A stretch of 14,833 nt of DNA from positions 193-15,025 of the forward strand of contig PMYM01000249.1 of assembly GCA_003171235.1 (NCBI GenBank), in the 5' to 3' direction. How positions within the stretch are numbered: position 1 is the first letter of the stretch; every line of letters begins with the position of its first letter. The DNA is from Phycisphaerales bacterium. GTDB taxonomy: Bacteria; Planctomycetota; Phycisphaerae; SM23-33. The notes beneath the pieces are model-generated. The model ran no database searches. It was not told the origin of the DNA and saw only the letters and a program-made list of their open reading frames with translations. The translations under genes and the position numbers were made by a program. This document shows, piece after piece, positions 6,415 through 11,802 of this stretch.

Positions 6415-6544
6415 CGACACAGAGACACAGAGGCACGGAGAGGAGAAGAGAGAGAAGCAGTTTCTTTCTGTTACTAATGGGGCAGAATCCTATATCTCTG
6501 ACGTTGCCTCTGGTTCTCTCTGCGTCTCTGCGTCTCTGTGTGGA
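6415..6544. repeat. inverted-repeat element with CAGAGAC-rich arms
   Basis: The left arm at 6415-6444 (core ACACAGAGACACAGAG) and the right arm at 6515-6544 (core CTCTGCGTCTCTGTGT) are complementary at about 24 of 30 positions. They flank about 70 bp of purine-rich then mixed sequence. No coding capacity is seen. It resembles a small non-autonomous palindromic insertion. The base composition (GA/CT-rich) differs sharply from the surrounding DNA. Confidence 0.65.
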
Positions 6545-6625
6545 TTCTTTCAGTTCTGATTCCCGAAGGCGCGAAGTCCGGCCGGAGCGCATGCCCGCCC
6601 CCGGAAAAAATACCTGAAAATTTTT

Positions 6626-6653
6626 GGCCAGTGACATACTGTTGGCACTGGCC
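6626..6653. promoter_or_regulatory. 28-bp palindrome, candidate autoregulatory operator of the WYL regulator
   Basis: GGCCAGTG (6626-6633) and CACTGGCC (6646-6653) are perfect complements. The symmetry continues inward as GTGnCA-N6-TGnCAC, giving two 11-bp half-sites with a single mismatched position. The dyad ends 21 bp before the ATG of the WYL regulator at 6675, where a dimeric repressor or activator binding its own promoter would sit. No clear -35/-10 pair was found beside it. Confidence 0.55.
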
Positions 6654-6674
6654 CTTTGGATAGTGAGGACGACT

Positions 6675-7652
6675 ATGAACGTCAGCAGGATCTATAGGTT
6701 GCTGCAAATGATCACCATGCTCCAGAGCGGGCGGAACTACACCGCCGGGGAGCTTAGCCGGGAACTTGAGGTCAGCCGGCGGACCGTCTTCCGCGACCTC
6801 AACGTGCTGGAGATGGCCAGGGTGCCGTATTATTACGACCGCCGGCAGGATTCCTATCGCATCAACCAGCACTTCTTCCTCTCGCCGCTGAACCTGACGC
6901 TATCGGAGGCGTTGGCCCTGCTGGTGTCGGCCCGGCGGACGCAGCATTCCAGCGTGCTGCCTTTGGCCTCATCCGCCAACAAGGCGGCGATGAAGCTGGA
7001 AAGCGTGCTGCCCCAGCCGGTGCGGCAGCACCTGGGCGAGGTGCTGGACAAGATCACCATTCGCCCCGCGCCCTCCGCCCGGCACGAGGGCCTGGAGGAC
7101 ATGTTCGAGCGCCTCTCCGTGGCCATCAGCCAGGGCCGGCTCTGCCGCATCGTGTACCTGAGTTTCCTGGAGCGCAAGCAGATGTCGCTGCTGGCGGAGC
7201 CGCGGCGGCTGGTATTCGTGGGCCGGGCCTGGTACCTGGTGGCCTACTCCCGCCGCCACCGGCAGCAGCGGACGTTCAAACTGGGGAGAATCAAGTCCCT
7301 GACGGTTACGCCCGATCGCTTCACCCCCTCGGACAAGGCGGCCGAGGTCGATTTCGGCCAGGCCTGGTGCATGATCCCCGAGGGCCGGCTGTACGACGTG
7401 CACCTGCGGTTTTCCCCCAAGACGGCCGGCAACGTGGCCGAGGTCAATTGGCATCCCAGCCAGAAGGTGCAGTGGCGGCCGGACGGCTCGGTGGATTTCC
7501 GCGTGCGGGTGGACGGCCTGGGCGAGATCGCCTGGTGGGTGCTGGGCTACGGCGACTGCGTAAAGGTGCTCCAGCCGCCCCAATTGGCCCAGCGCGTGCG
7601 CCGCACGGCCCTGAGCGTGGCCAGGCAATATGCCCGGGAGGCCAAGCCATGA
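6675..7652 (+). CDS. WYL-domain transcriptional regulator (YafY family)
   Basis: The ATG at 6675 is preferred over an upstream in-frame start because GAGGA lies 6 nt before it and the N-terminal winged helix-turn-helix begins directly (MNVSRIYRLLQMITMLQSGR). The product is 325 residues long. The HTH spans about 1-60, with the recognition helix near SRRTVFRDLNVL (34-45). The WYL domain (about 150-215) has the name motif at W186-Y187-L188 in AWYLVAYSRRH and the basic stretch QRTFKLGRI. The C-terminal WCX region is at about 238-318 (AWWVLGYGDCVKVLQP). WYL proteins are ligand-controlled regulators; some bind nucleic acids or nucleotides and control DNA-damage, defence or metabolic genes. The stop overlaps the start of dtd by 4 nt. 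The regulator probably controls its own promoter through the palindrome upstream. Confidence 0.9.
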   Translation: MNVSRIYRLLQMITMLQSGRNYTAGELSRELEVSRRTVFRDLNVLEMARVPYYYDRRQDSYRINQHFFLSPLNLTLSEALALLVSARRTQHSSVLPLASSANKAAMKLESVLPQPVRQHLGEVLDKITIRPAPSARHEGLEDMFERLSVAISQGRLCRIVYLSFLERKQMSLLAEPRRLVFVGRAWYLVAYSRRHRQQRTFKLGRIKSLTVTPDRFTPSDKAAEVDFGQAWCMIPEGRLYDVHLRFSPKTAGNVAEVNWHPSQKVQWRPDGSVDFRVRVDGLGEIAWWVLGYGDCVKVLQPPQLAQRVRRTALSVARQYAREAKP

Positions 7653-8125
7653 GGGCCCTGGTCCAACGCGTGGATTGGGCGGAAGTGGAAGTGGCCGGCC
7701 GGGTCATCGGGCTGATCCGGCAGGGCCTGCTGGTGTACGCGGCGGCGGGGCCGGCGGATGGAGCGGCCCAAGTCGAGTGGATGGCCGAAAAGCTGGTGAA
7801 CCTGCGGATTTTCGAGGACGCACAGGGCAAACTCAACCTGGGCCTGCAGGAAGTGGGTGGAGAACTGATGCTGATAAGCAACTTCACATTGCTGGGTGAC
7901 GCCCGCAAGGGTCGTCGGCCCAGTTTCGACAGCGCGGCGCCAGCCGGTCAGGCCCGGCCGGTGCATGAGGCGCTGTTGGCCGCCTTGGCCCAAAAGGGCG
8001 TACGGGTTGCCGGCGGGGAATTCGGGGCCGACATGCGCATCCGCAGTCAGGCCGCCGGGCCGGTGAACCTGGTTATCGATTCGCCGCCCCCCTCGACGGG
8101 GCCGCTCGCCGCGGCCGACCCGTAG
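7649..8125 (+). CDS. dtd: D-aminoacyl-tRNA deacylase
   Basis: This 158-residue protein matches DTD along its length: MRALVQRV at the N-terminus, AEKLVNLRIFED (47-58), the active-site strand SNFTLLGD (77-84; SQFT is usual in DTD), RKGRRPSF (86-93), FGADM (125-129) and the Gly-cisPro motif GPV at 137-139. The enzyme removes D-amino acids mischarged on tRNA and also clears glycine from tRNA-Ala. Gln78 is Asn here, and the residue after GPV is Asn where Thr is common; both look tolerable. Past residue 145 there is a short Pro/Ala-rich tail not typical of the family. The ATG (7649-7651) overlaps the TGA of the regulator gene in an ATGA junction, with GGGAGG 7 nt upstream, so translation is probably coupled. 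Confidence 0.93.
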   Translation: MRALVQRVDWAEVEVAGRVIGLIRQGLLVYAAAGPADGAAQVEWMAEKLVNLRIFEDAQGKLNLGLQEVGGELMLISNFTLLGDARKGRRPSFDSAAPAGQARPVHEALLAALAQKGVRVAGGEFGADMRIRSQAAGPVNLVIDSPPPSTGPLAAADP

Positions 8126-8152
8126 CGGGGCGTTCCCTATAGGTAAAAAACC

Positions 8153-8214
8153 AGCCCGGGCGCGATTCTGAGATGGCTGCCAAGCCCTCGATCTGCGGAA
8201 TTGCGTCCCGGGCT
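8153..8214 (+). terminator. possible terminator-like stem downstream of dtd
   Basis: AGCCCGGGCGC (8153-8163) pairs with GCG-T-CCCGGGCT (8203-8214) with one bulged base, enclosing about 39 nt, and is followed by TTGTTTAT. It lies 27 bp after the dtd stop. The loop is long for a classical terminator and the U-tract is broken, so it could also be a small structured RNA or an inserted palindrome. Confidence 0.4.
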
Positions 8215-8275
8215 TTGTTTATACCTCTATATTATCCTTGTCCGCAAAACGCGGCAGTCAAAAATCCTAATTTCT

Positions 8276-8303
8276 ACGGGAAATCGAGGACGGGAAATCG
8301 AGG
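8276..8303. repeat. 14-bp perfect tandem duplication at the left RAYT arm
   Basis: ACGGGAAATCGAGG occurs twice in a row at 8276-8289 and 8290-8303. The second copy runs into the left REP arm (8294-8320), so the outer part of the arm appears duplicated. Confidence 0.85.
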
Positions 8304-9093
8304 ACAGACTACGAAATAGCCACCTCCTTCATAGTTGCACTGCCGCCAACGGCGCGGTAGTGTCCCGACCATGGGGCGTGTGGCGCGAATCGTCGTTCCG
8401 GGAATGCCGCACCATCTGACGCAGCGGGGCAACCGCCGTGAGGAGATCTTTTTCGCCCCCGCCGACCGCGACAAGTACGCTGCCCTGATGCGCGACTGTA
8501 GCCTGCGCCACGGCCTGACGATCCTGGCGTACTGTTGGATGACCAACCACGTACACCTGGTGGCCGTGCCGGCGTCGGCCTACTCACTCGCCAAGACACT
8601 GCGCGACGCCCACACCGCCTACGCCCTCTACGTCAACCGCAGAGAGCACCTCAGCGGCCACCTCTGGCAGGGGCGGTTTTTCTCCTGCGTGCTGGACGAA
8701 TGGCACCTTCAGGCGGCCGTGCGGTACGTGGAGCGAAACCCGGTGCGGGCGGGCCTGGCCAAGCGGGCGGAGGATTGGCCCTGGTCCAGCGCTGCCGCCC
8801 ATTGCGGGCTGCGAAGTGACGCGCTGCTGTCGGGGCCGCTGCCCTGGGCCGACGAGGTCGCCGACTGGTCGGGTTGGTTGGCCGAGCCGGATGACGGGCA
8901 GGCCGGCGCCATCCGTTCCGCCACGCACACCGGGCGGCCTTGCGGTTCGGCGAAGTTCATCCAGGGACTGGAAAACACCCTTGGCCGAATCCTCCGCCCT
9001 GCCAAACGCGGCCGCAAACCCAAGTCAAAACTGCCGCCGGCGGAGTCCGCGAAGGGAGGCTTGTATGCTAATTCGTAGTCTGTCCCCGAATTC
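8294..9093 (+). mobile_element. RAYT element bounded by inverted REP arms
   Basis: The left arm 8294-8320 and the complement of the right arm 9067-9093 match at 24 of 27 positions around a perfect core, GGACAGACTACGAA (8302-8315 and, complemented, 9072-9085). Between them is one intact gene, a Y1-type REP-associated transposase. A third, solitary copy of the arm lies at 10177-10198. RAYTs are single-strand nicking transposases that recognise foldable REP sequences at their own ends, which is exactly this arrangement. The stop codon of the transposase lies inside the right arm. Confidence 0.8.
8371..9078 (+). CDS. REP-associated tyrosine transposase (RAYT, Y1_Tnp family)
   Basis: The ATG at 8371 gives a 235-residue protein starting MGRVARIVVPGMPHHLTQRGN, the standard RAYT N-terminus. 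The metal-binding HxH motif of the HUH nuclease fold is at H60-V61-H62 (WMTNHVHLV). The catalytic tyrosine is most likely Y87 in YVNRREHLSGHLWQGRF (Y84 is the alternative). VRYVERNPVRAGL (118-130) and WPWSSAAAH (136-144) are also family signatures. The C-terminus (186-219) ends in TGRP...RPAKRGRKPK, a basic tail typical of the longer RAYTs. Such enzymes nick and join single-stranded DNA at REP hairpins. The frame is intact and all catalytic residues are present, so it is probably functional. No strong ribosome site is visible, consistent with low expression of transposases. Confidence 0.93.
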   Translation: MGRVARIVVPGMPHHLTQRGNRREEIFFAPADRDKYAALMRDCSLRHGLTILAYCWMTNHVHLVAVPASAYSLAKTLRDAHTAYALYVNRREHLSGHLWQGRFFSCVLDEWHLQAAVRYVERNPVRAGLAKRAEDWPWSSAAAHCGLRSDALLSGPLPWADEVADWSGWLAEPDDGQAGAIRSATHTGRPCGSAKFIQGLENTLGRILRPAKRGRKPKSKLPPAESAKGGLYANS

Positions 9094-9275
9094 CACTGAA
9101 TCTAGGAACGGTTAATGGGCTTACTGCCAACGGCATGGCACTGGAAGATGCGGTGATGCAAGCATGGACAGCTAGGCAAGCTGCCGAATTCGGGTTCACT
9201 AATGCCACGATCGAAGCCGCTGAAGGCACAGCTGGAAACTACACGAAGATCCACGTATTGTTCACGAAACCGTAG
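9094..9275 (+). pseudogene. C-terminal fragment of a truncated protein, possibly a polymorphic-toxin tip
   Basis: One frame stays open from the right RAYT arm (9072) to TAG at 9273-9275. It encodes NGMALEDAVMQAWTAR and ends GNYTKIHVLFTKP (about 60 residues after the arm). There is no ribosome site or strong start near its 5' end, and the only later ATG (9135) would leave 46 residues. It therefore looks like the 3' end of a gene whose front was removed where the RAYT element now lies. A small gene follows after 12 nt, with its ribosome site overlapping the stop. That layout recalls a toxin C-terminus with an immunity gene, but no toxin family is recognised. Confidence 0.45.
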
Positions 9276-9287
9276 GAGCCTCGCAGA

Positions 9288-9560
9288 ATGCTTGACACGA
9301 CGATCATTGAACAGATTAGGGCTTTGGTGCTGTCTGGCAGTGACGTACCGGCCATAGTGGGTTATCTTCAGCAGCACTCGGGCAAGCAGCGCATGAACGC
9401 CTTCGAGATCATCAGATACTTCATGGAAGCCTTTGGCCTGTCTTTGTCTGAAGTCCGTCCACTAGAAGGTGCTGCCTGCTTAGGGAACAGCGCGTACTCA
9501 AATGCGGAGATCAACGCAAGCCTGCTGCCAATGATCAGGGAGAAACTGAGGCGTGCGTAA
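9288..9560 (+). CDS. small hypothetical protein, possible immunity-type partner
   Basis: This 90-residue soluble protein has AGGAG (9274-9278) 9 nt before its ATG. It has no membrane segment or signal peptide. Residues 37-60 (AFEIIRYFMEAFGLSLSEV within them) resemble the helix-turn-helix surface of ribosomal L7/L12 C-terminal-like folds, where 'I..I....TGL.L.EAK' is seen; such folds recur in small bacterial helper proteins. The first 35 residues are helical and the last 15 are basic. Position directly behind a truncated upstream frame suggests it was the second gene of a pair, perhaps antitoxin or immunity. The role is inferred only from context. Confidence 0.55.
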   Translation: MLDTTIIEQIRALVLSGSDVPAIVGYLQQHSGKQRMNAFEIIRYFMEAFGLSLSEVRPLEGAACLGNSAYSNAEINASLLPMIREKLRRA

Positions 9561-9576
9561 CAAGTCGCCCCGTCCG

Positions 9577-9759
9577 TCATCCATCGATAGCGTGACTCGT
9601 AGGAAGCAGTTCGGCCAGGCGGTGGTGCGGATGGCTGGCGATGCGGTTCAGCACGTCCCGCAGGTAGGCGAAGGGTTCAACGTCATGACGCTGGCAGGTG
9701 GCAATCAGGCTGAAGAGGATCGCGGCGGTGCGGCCGCCTTTGTCCGAGCCGGTGTAGTG
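9577..9759 (-). pseudogene. C-terminal remnant of an IS66-family transposase
   Basis: On the minus strand the residues GSDKGGRTAAILFSLIATCQ, then RHDVEPFAYLRDVLNRI and ELLP, reproduce the C-terminal end of IS66 TnpC transposases (usual form GSD-GG-AA--Y-L--T-K-NGVDP-AYL--VL-RI--HP---ELLP). The match covers about 55 residues and stops abruptly upstream near 9759, where the frame turns into unrelated low-complexity sequence. The DDE catalytic core, helix-turn-helix and partner genes TnpA/TnpB are all absent. It is an inactive fragment. Confidence 0.8.
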
Positions 9760-9910
9760 ATCCACCGATCTTCGTGCGGATGTTGTACAGTTGGTAATCG
9801 GCGAGCAAAACGGGCCCACCTCGGGGGGATGATCGGCGCGTAATCCGGACCCACCCCAGCCGCCTTCCGGCTGATTCCCAGGGCTTGTGCAACTCTCACT
9901 TTTCCTTGGC

Positions 9911-10216
9911 ATGGCGAAAACTATAAAAAGCCCCGCCACTTCACATTTGGGACCGAATGTGAAAAAGATGGCAGAAAATGATTCGATTTTGGACTTGCGC
10001 AAGGGGGCCGGGGAGGCCATCCTGTCAAATGTGAAAGAACCACCAAAATCAGCTCGGTATGACCGTTTTGGCGAGACGATCAGGTATCTGACCGTAGAGG
10101 AGCTCCAGCAGTTCTTCAACGTTATCGAGGACTACCGCCACAAGCTCATGATGCAGATGGTCTACGAGCTGGGGTTAATTCGGGACAGACTACGAATTGC
10201 CGAGGATTCCACGTGA
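9911..10216 (+). pseudogene. truncated tyrosine recombinase (integrase) ending at a solo REP
   Basis: The frame (ATG 9911, or GTG 9887) encodes an N-terminal region, then IRYLTVEELQQFF (58-69) and DYRHKLMMQMVYELG (74-88). This is the opening of a phage-type integrase catalytic domain (YLT-EEV--L------H--M----Y--GLR). The match ends at Gly88 (10172-10174), just where the REP-like sequence begins at 10177. The remaining 13 codons to the TGA at 10214 are read from the REP and its flank. The catalytic Arg, HxxR and Tyr residues are all missing, so the protein cannot recombine DNA. It was probably interrupted by insertion of the REP or by an associated deletion. Confidence 0.7.
10177..10198. repeat. 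solitary REP copy matching the RAYT arms
   Basis: AATTCGGGACAGACTACGAA plus TT matches the complement of the right RAYT arm (9070-9092) at every position except one deleted G. It lies 1.1 kb from the RAYT element with no transposase of its own, as expected of a mobilised non-autonomous REP. Confidence 0.85.
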
Positions 10217-10255
10217 TTGCTCGGCTGCGCGTCGCAAACCACGCTGCCCAACCTG

Positions 10256-10308
10256 CACTATCCATCCCGCAACCCGCATCCCGCATCCCGCAACTCACAA
10301 CCCGCACC
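10256..10308. repeat. short degenerate tandem repeat (CCCGCATC/CCCGCAAC type)
   Basis: About six units of 7-8 bp of the form CCCGCA(T/A)(C) follow each other between the integrase remnant and the diguanylate cyclase gene. No terminator was recognised for the minus-strand operon that ends at 10319. Confidence 0.6.
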
Positions 10309-10318
10309 GGAAGCGATG

Positions 10319-11353
10319 TCAGACGAGTATCTTGTCCTCGGGGGTGAATTCCACCACGCAGTCCTTGCCCTTTGCCTTGGCGGCGTACAGGGCCTTGTCG
10401 GCCATGGACAGCAGGGCGTCGGAGTCGGCGGGGGAGTGCGACCTGAGGGAGGCGATGCCTACCGAGAAGCTCACCAGGATGTTGCCGGCGAGCATCGGCC
10501 GCGTGGCCGTCAGCAGGTCGTTGCGGATGCGGTTGCCGACCTTGCGGGCCATGTCCACCGAGGTGTGGGGCAGCAAGAGCACGAACTCGTCGCCCCCGAA
10601 CCGGGCGGCCGCGTCGCTGGAACGCAGGTTGGCGCGGATGACATCGGCGGCGGCGACCAGGATCCGGTCGCCCAGTTGGTGCCCGCGGGTGTCGTTGAGC
10701 CGCTTGAAGCCGTCCAGGTCCAGCATCATGCAGGTCAGGTCGAAGTTGTAGCGGCGGGCCTCCTGGAAGCTTCGCTCCAGGATGTCGGCCAGCACGCGGC
10801 GGTTGGTCAGGCCGGTCAGATGGTCGGTCGAGGCCATTTGTTTCATCCGGGCCAGCGACTCCTCCAGTTGCAGGTTTTTGACCCGGATCTCCTCCAGGCT
10901 GGCCTGAAGCTGGGTCTGCAGGCGGGCGTTTTCCAGCTTCATGCGGTGCTGGCGAATGTTCTTTTCCACCACCACCGGCAGGGCGAAGAGGTAATCCCCC
11001 AGCTTGACCACGTAATCCTGGGCGCCGTTCCGAATGGCCTGGGCGGCGGTGGCGGCGATGTTTTCGCCGGTGACGAAGATCACCGGGGCCTCGGTCAGGG
11101 TTGTGACCTTGCTCAGCAGGTCCAGGCCCGACATGTCCGGCAGGTTGAAGTCCAGCAGGATGATGTCCATCGCGGCCAGGTCGCGCTGGAGGCACTCCCG
11201 GCCGGTGCCGACGGCCTGGATTCGCCGGCCGTCGGGGTCGTCGAAGTACATCCGCATGGATTCACAGATCAGTTGCCGCTGGTCGGGGTCGTCCTCGACC
11301 ACCAGGGTAACGGGGGCCAGGGGCGGCACGTGCGGCTGATTCTGGTTCTGCAT
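10319..11353 (-). CDS. response regulator with GGDEF output (diguanylate cyclase)
   Basis: The ATG at 11351-11353 is preferred over upstream codons because GGAG (11361-11364) sits 7 nt before it. The 344-residue protein has a receiver domain (about 14-130) with the acidic pocket E20/D21/D22, phospho-acceptor D68 (LLDFNLPD), T95 and K117. A coiled-coil linker (131-172) joins it to a GGDEF domain (173-340) that has DHLTGLTNRR at its start, GGDEF intact at 253-257 and an inhibitory I-site RSSD at 244-247, spaced five residues before it. It should make c-di-GMP from two GTP when phosphorylated and be feedback-inhibited by product, like PleD or WspR. It is the last gene of the kinase operon, 17 nt after the single-domain receiver. 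Confidence 0.93.
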   Translation of the reverse strand: MQNQNQPHVPPLAPVTLVVEDDPDQRQLICESMRMYFDDPDGRRIQAVGTGRECLQRDLAAMDIILLDFNLPDMSGLDLLSKVTTLTEAPVIFVTGENIAATAAQAIRNGAQDYVVKLGDYLFALPVVVEKNIRQHRMKLENARLQTQLQASLEEIRVKNLQLEESLARMKQMASTDHLTGLTNRRVLADILERSFQEARRYNFDLTCMMLDLDGFKRLNDTRGHQLGDRILVAAADVIRANLRSSDAAARFGGDEFVLLLPHTSVDMARKVGNRIRNDLLTATRPMLAGNILVSFSVGIASLRSHSPADSDALLSMADKALYAAKAKGKDCVVEFTPEDKILV

Positions 11354-11370
11354 GATCCTGCTCCGTCCTT

Positions 11371-11802
11371 TTAAGCCGCCCGCCGGGCATGCTGGTGCAC
11401 GCACAGCCAGTAATGGTGAGTCCGGCCCAGCAGGTCCATCATGGCCGGCGGGTCGGATGGTTTAAGGACATAGCTGTTGGCCCCGTGCCGGGCGGCCAGC
11501 AGCTTCTGCTGATCGTCGTCCAGCCCGGTAAGCATGACCACCGGGATGCCGCACAGGGCGGGGTCGCCCTTGATGGCCGAAAGCACCTGCTGCCCCGACC
11601 GCTCCGGCAGGTCGATGTCCAGGTAGACCAGGTCGACGTGCGGCGCCTGGGCGAAGGCCCCGCGGCGATTGAGGAAGTCCAAGGCCCCAGCGCCGGTGGC
11701 CACCTGGTGCAGCCGGCAAGGCAGGCCGGTGGCCTCCAGGATCTCCGCCATCAACCGGCGATAGTCGGCGTCGTCGTCCACCAGCAGCACGTCATACGGC
11801 AT
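11371..11802 (-). CDS. single-domain response regulator (receiver only)
   Basis: The ATG at 11800-11802 has GGAG 7 nt upstream. The 143-residue product is a lone CheY-like receiver: acidic cluster D9-D11 (LLVDDDAD), phospho-acceptor D62 (VYLDIDLPERSG), T92 (MLTGL) and K114 (VLKPSD). FLNRRGAF and the IDLPERSG-x-VL pattern recall Rcp1-type receivers that pair with phytochrome-like kinases, though this kinase has no such domain. It has no output domain, so it would pass phosphate onward or act by protein contact. Its start lies inside the end of the kinase gene (11-nt overlap), so the two should be made together. Confidence 0.92.
   Translation of the reverse strand: MPYDVLLVDDDADYRRLMAEILEATGLPCRLHQVATGAGALDFLNRRGAFAQAPHVDLVYLDIDLPERSGQQVLSAIKGDPALCGIPVVMLTGLDDDQQKLLAARHGANSYVLKPSDPPAMMDLLGRTHHYWLCVHQHARRAA

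Larger units (their letters stand above)
6262..6674. other. 413-bp spacer upstream of the WYL regulator, with no gene seen
   Basis: Reading frames here are short and repetitive and none has a ribosome site. The part nearest 6261 should hold the promoter of the minus-strand membrane protein and has a small hairpin (CCCGCC-GTCAT-GGCGGG, about 6312-6328). The centre holds an inverted-repeat element (6415-6544), and the right end holds the operator-like palindrome 6626-6653. Confidence 0.6.

Noticed and set aside
9705..9899. helix-turn-helix-like stretch (VAQALGISRKAAG) on the minus strand
   Set aside because: It is short, with no domain around it and low-complexity continuation. It is possibly a further mobile-element scrap but not supportable as a gene.
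10217..11374. 385-residue plus-strand reading frame
   Set aside because: It is antisense to the receiver-GGDEF gene, with Gly/Val/Gln-rich composition and no motif. The minus-strand gene has all catalytic residues.
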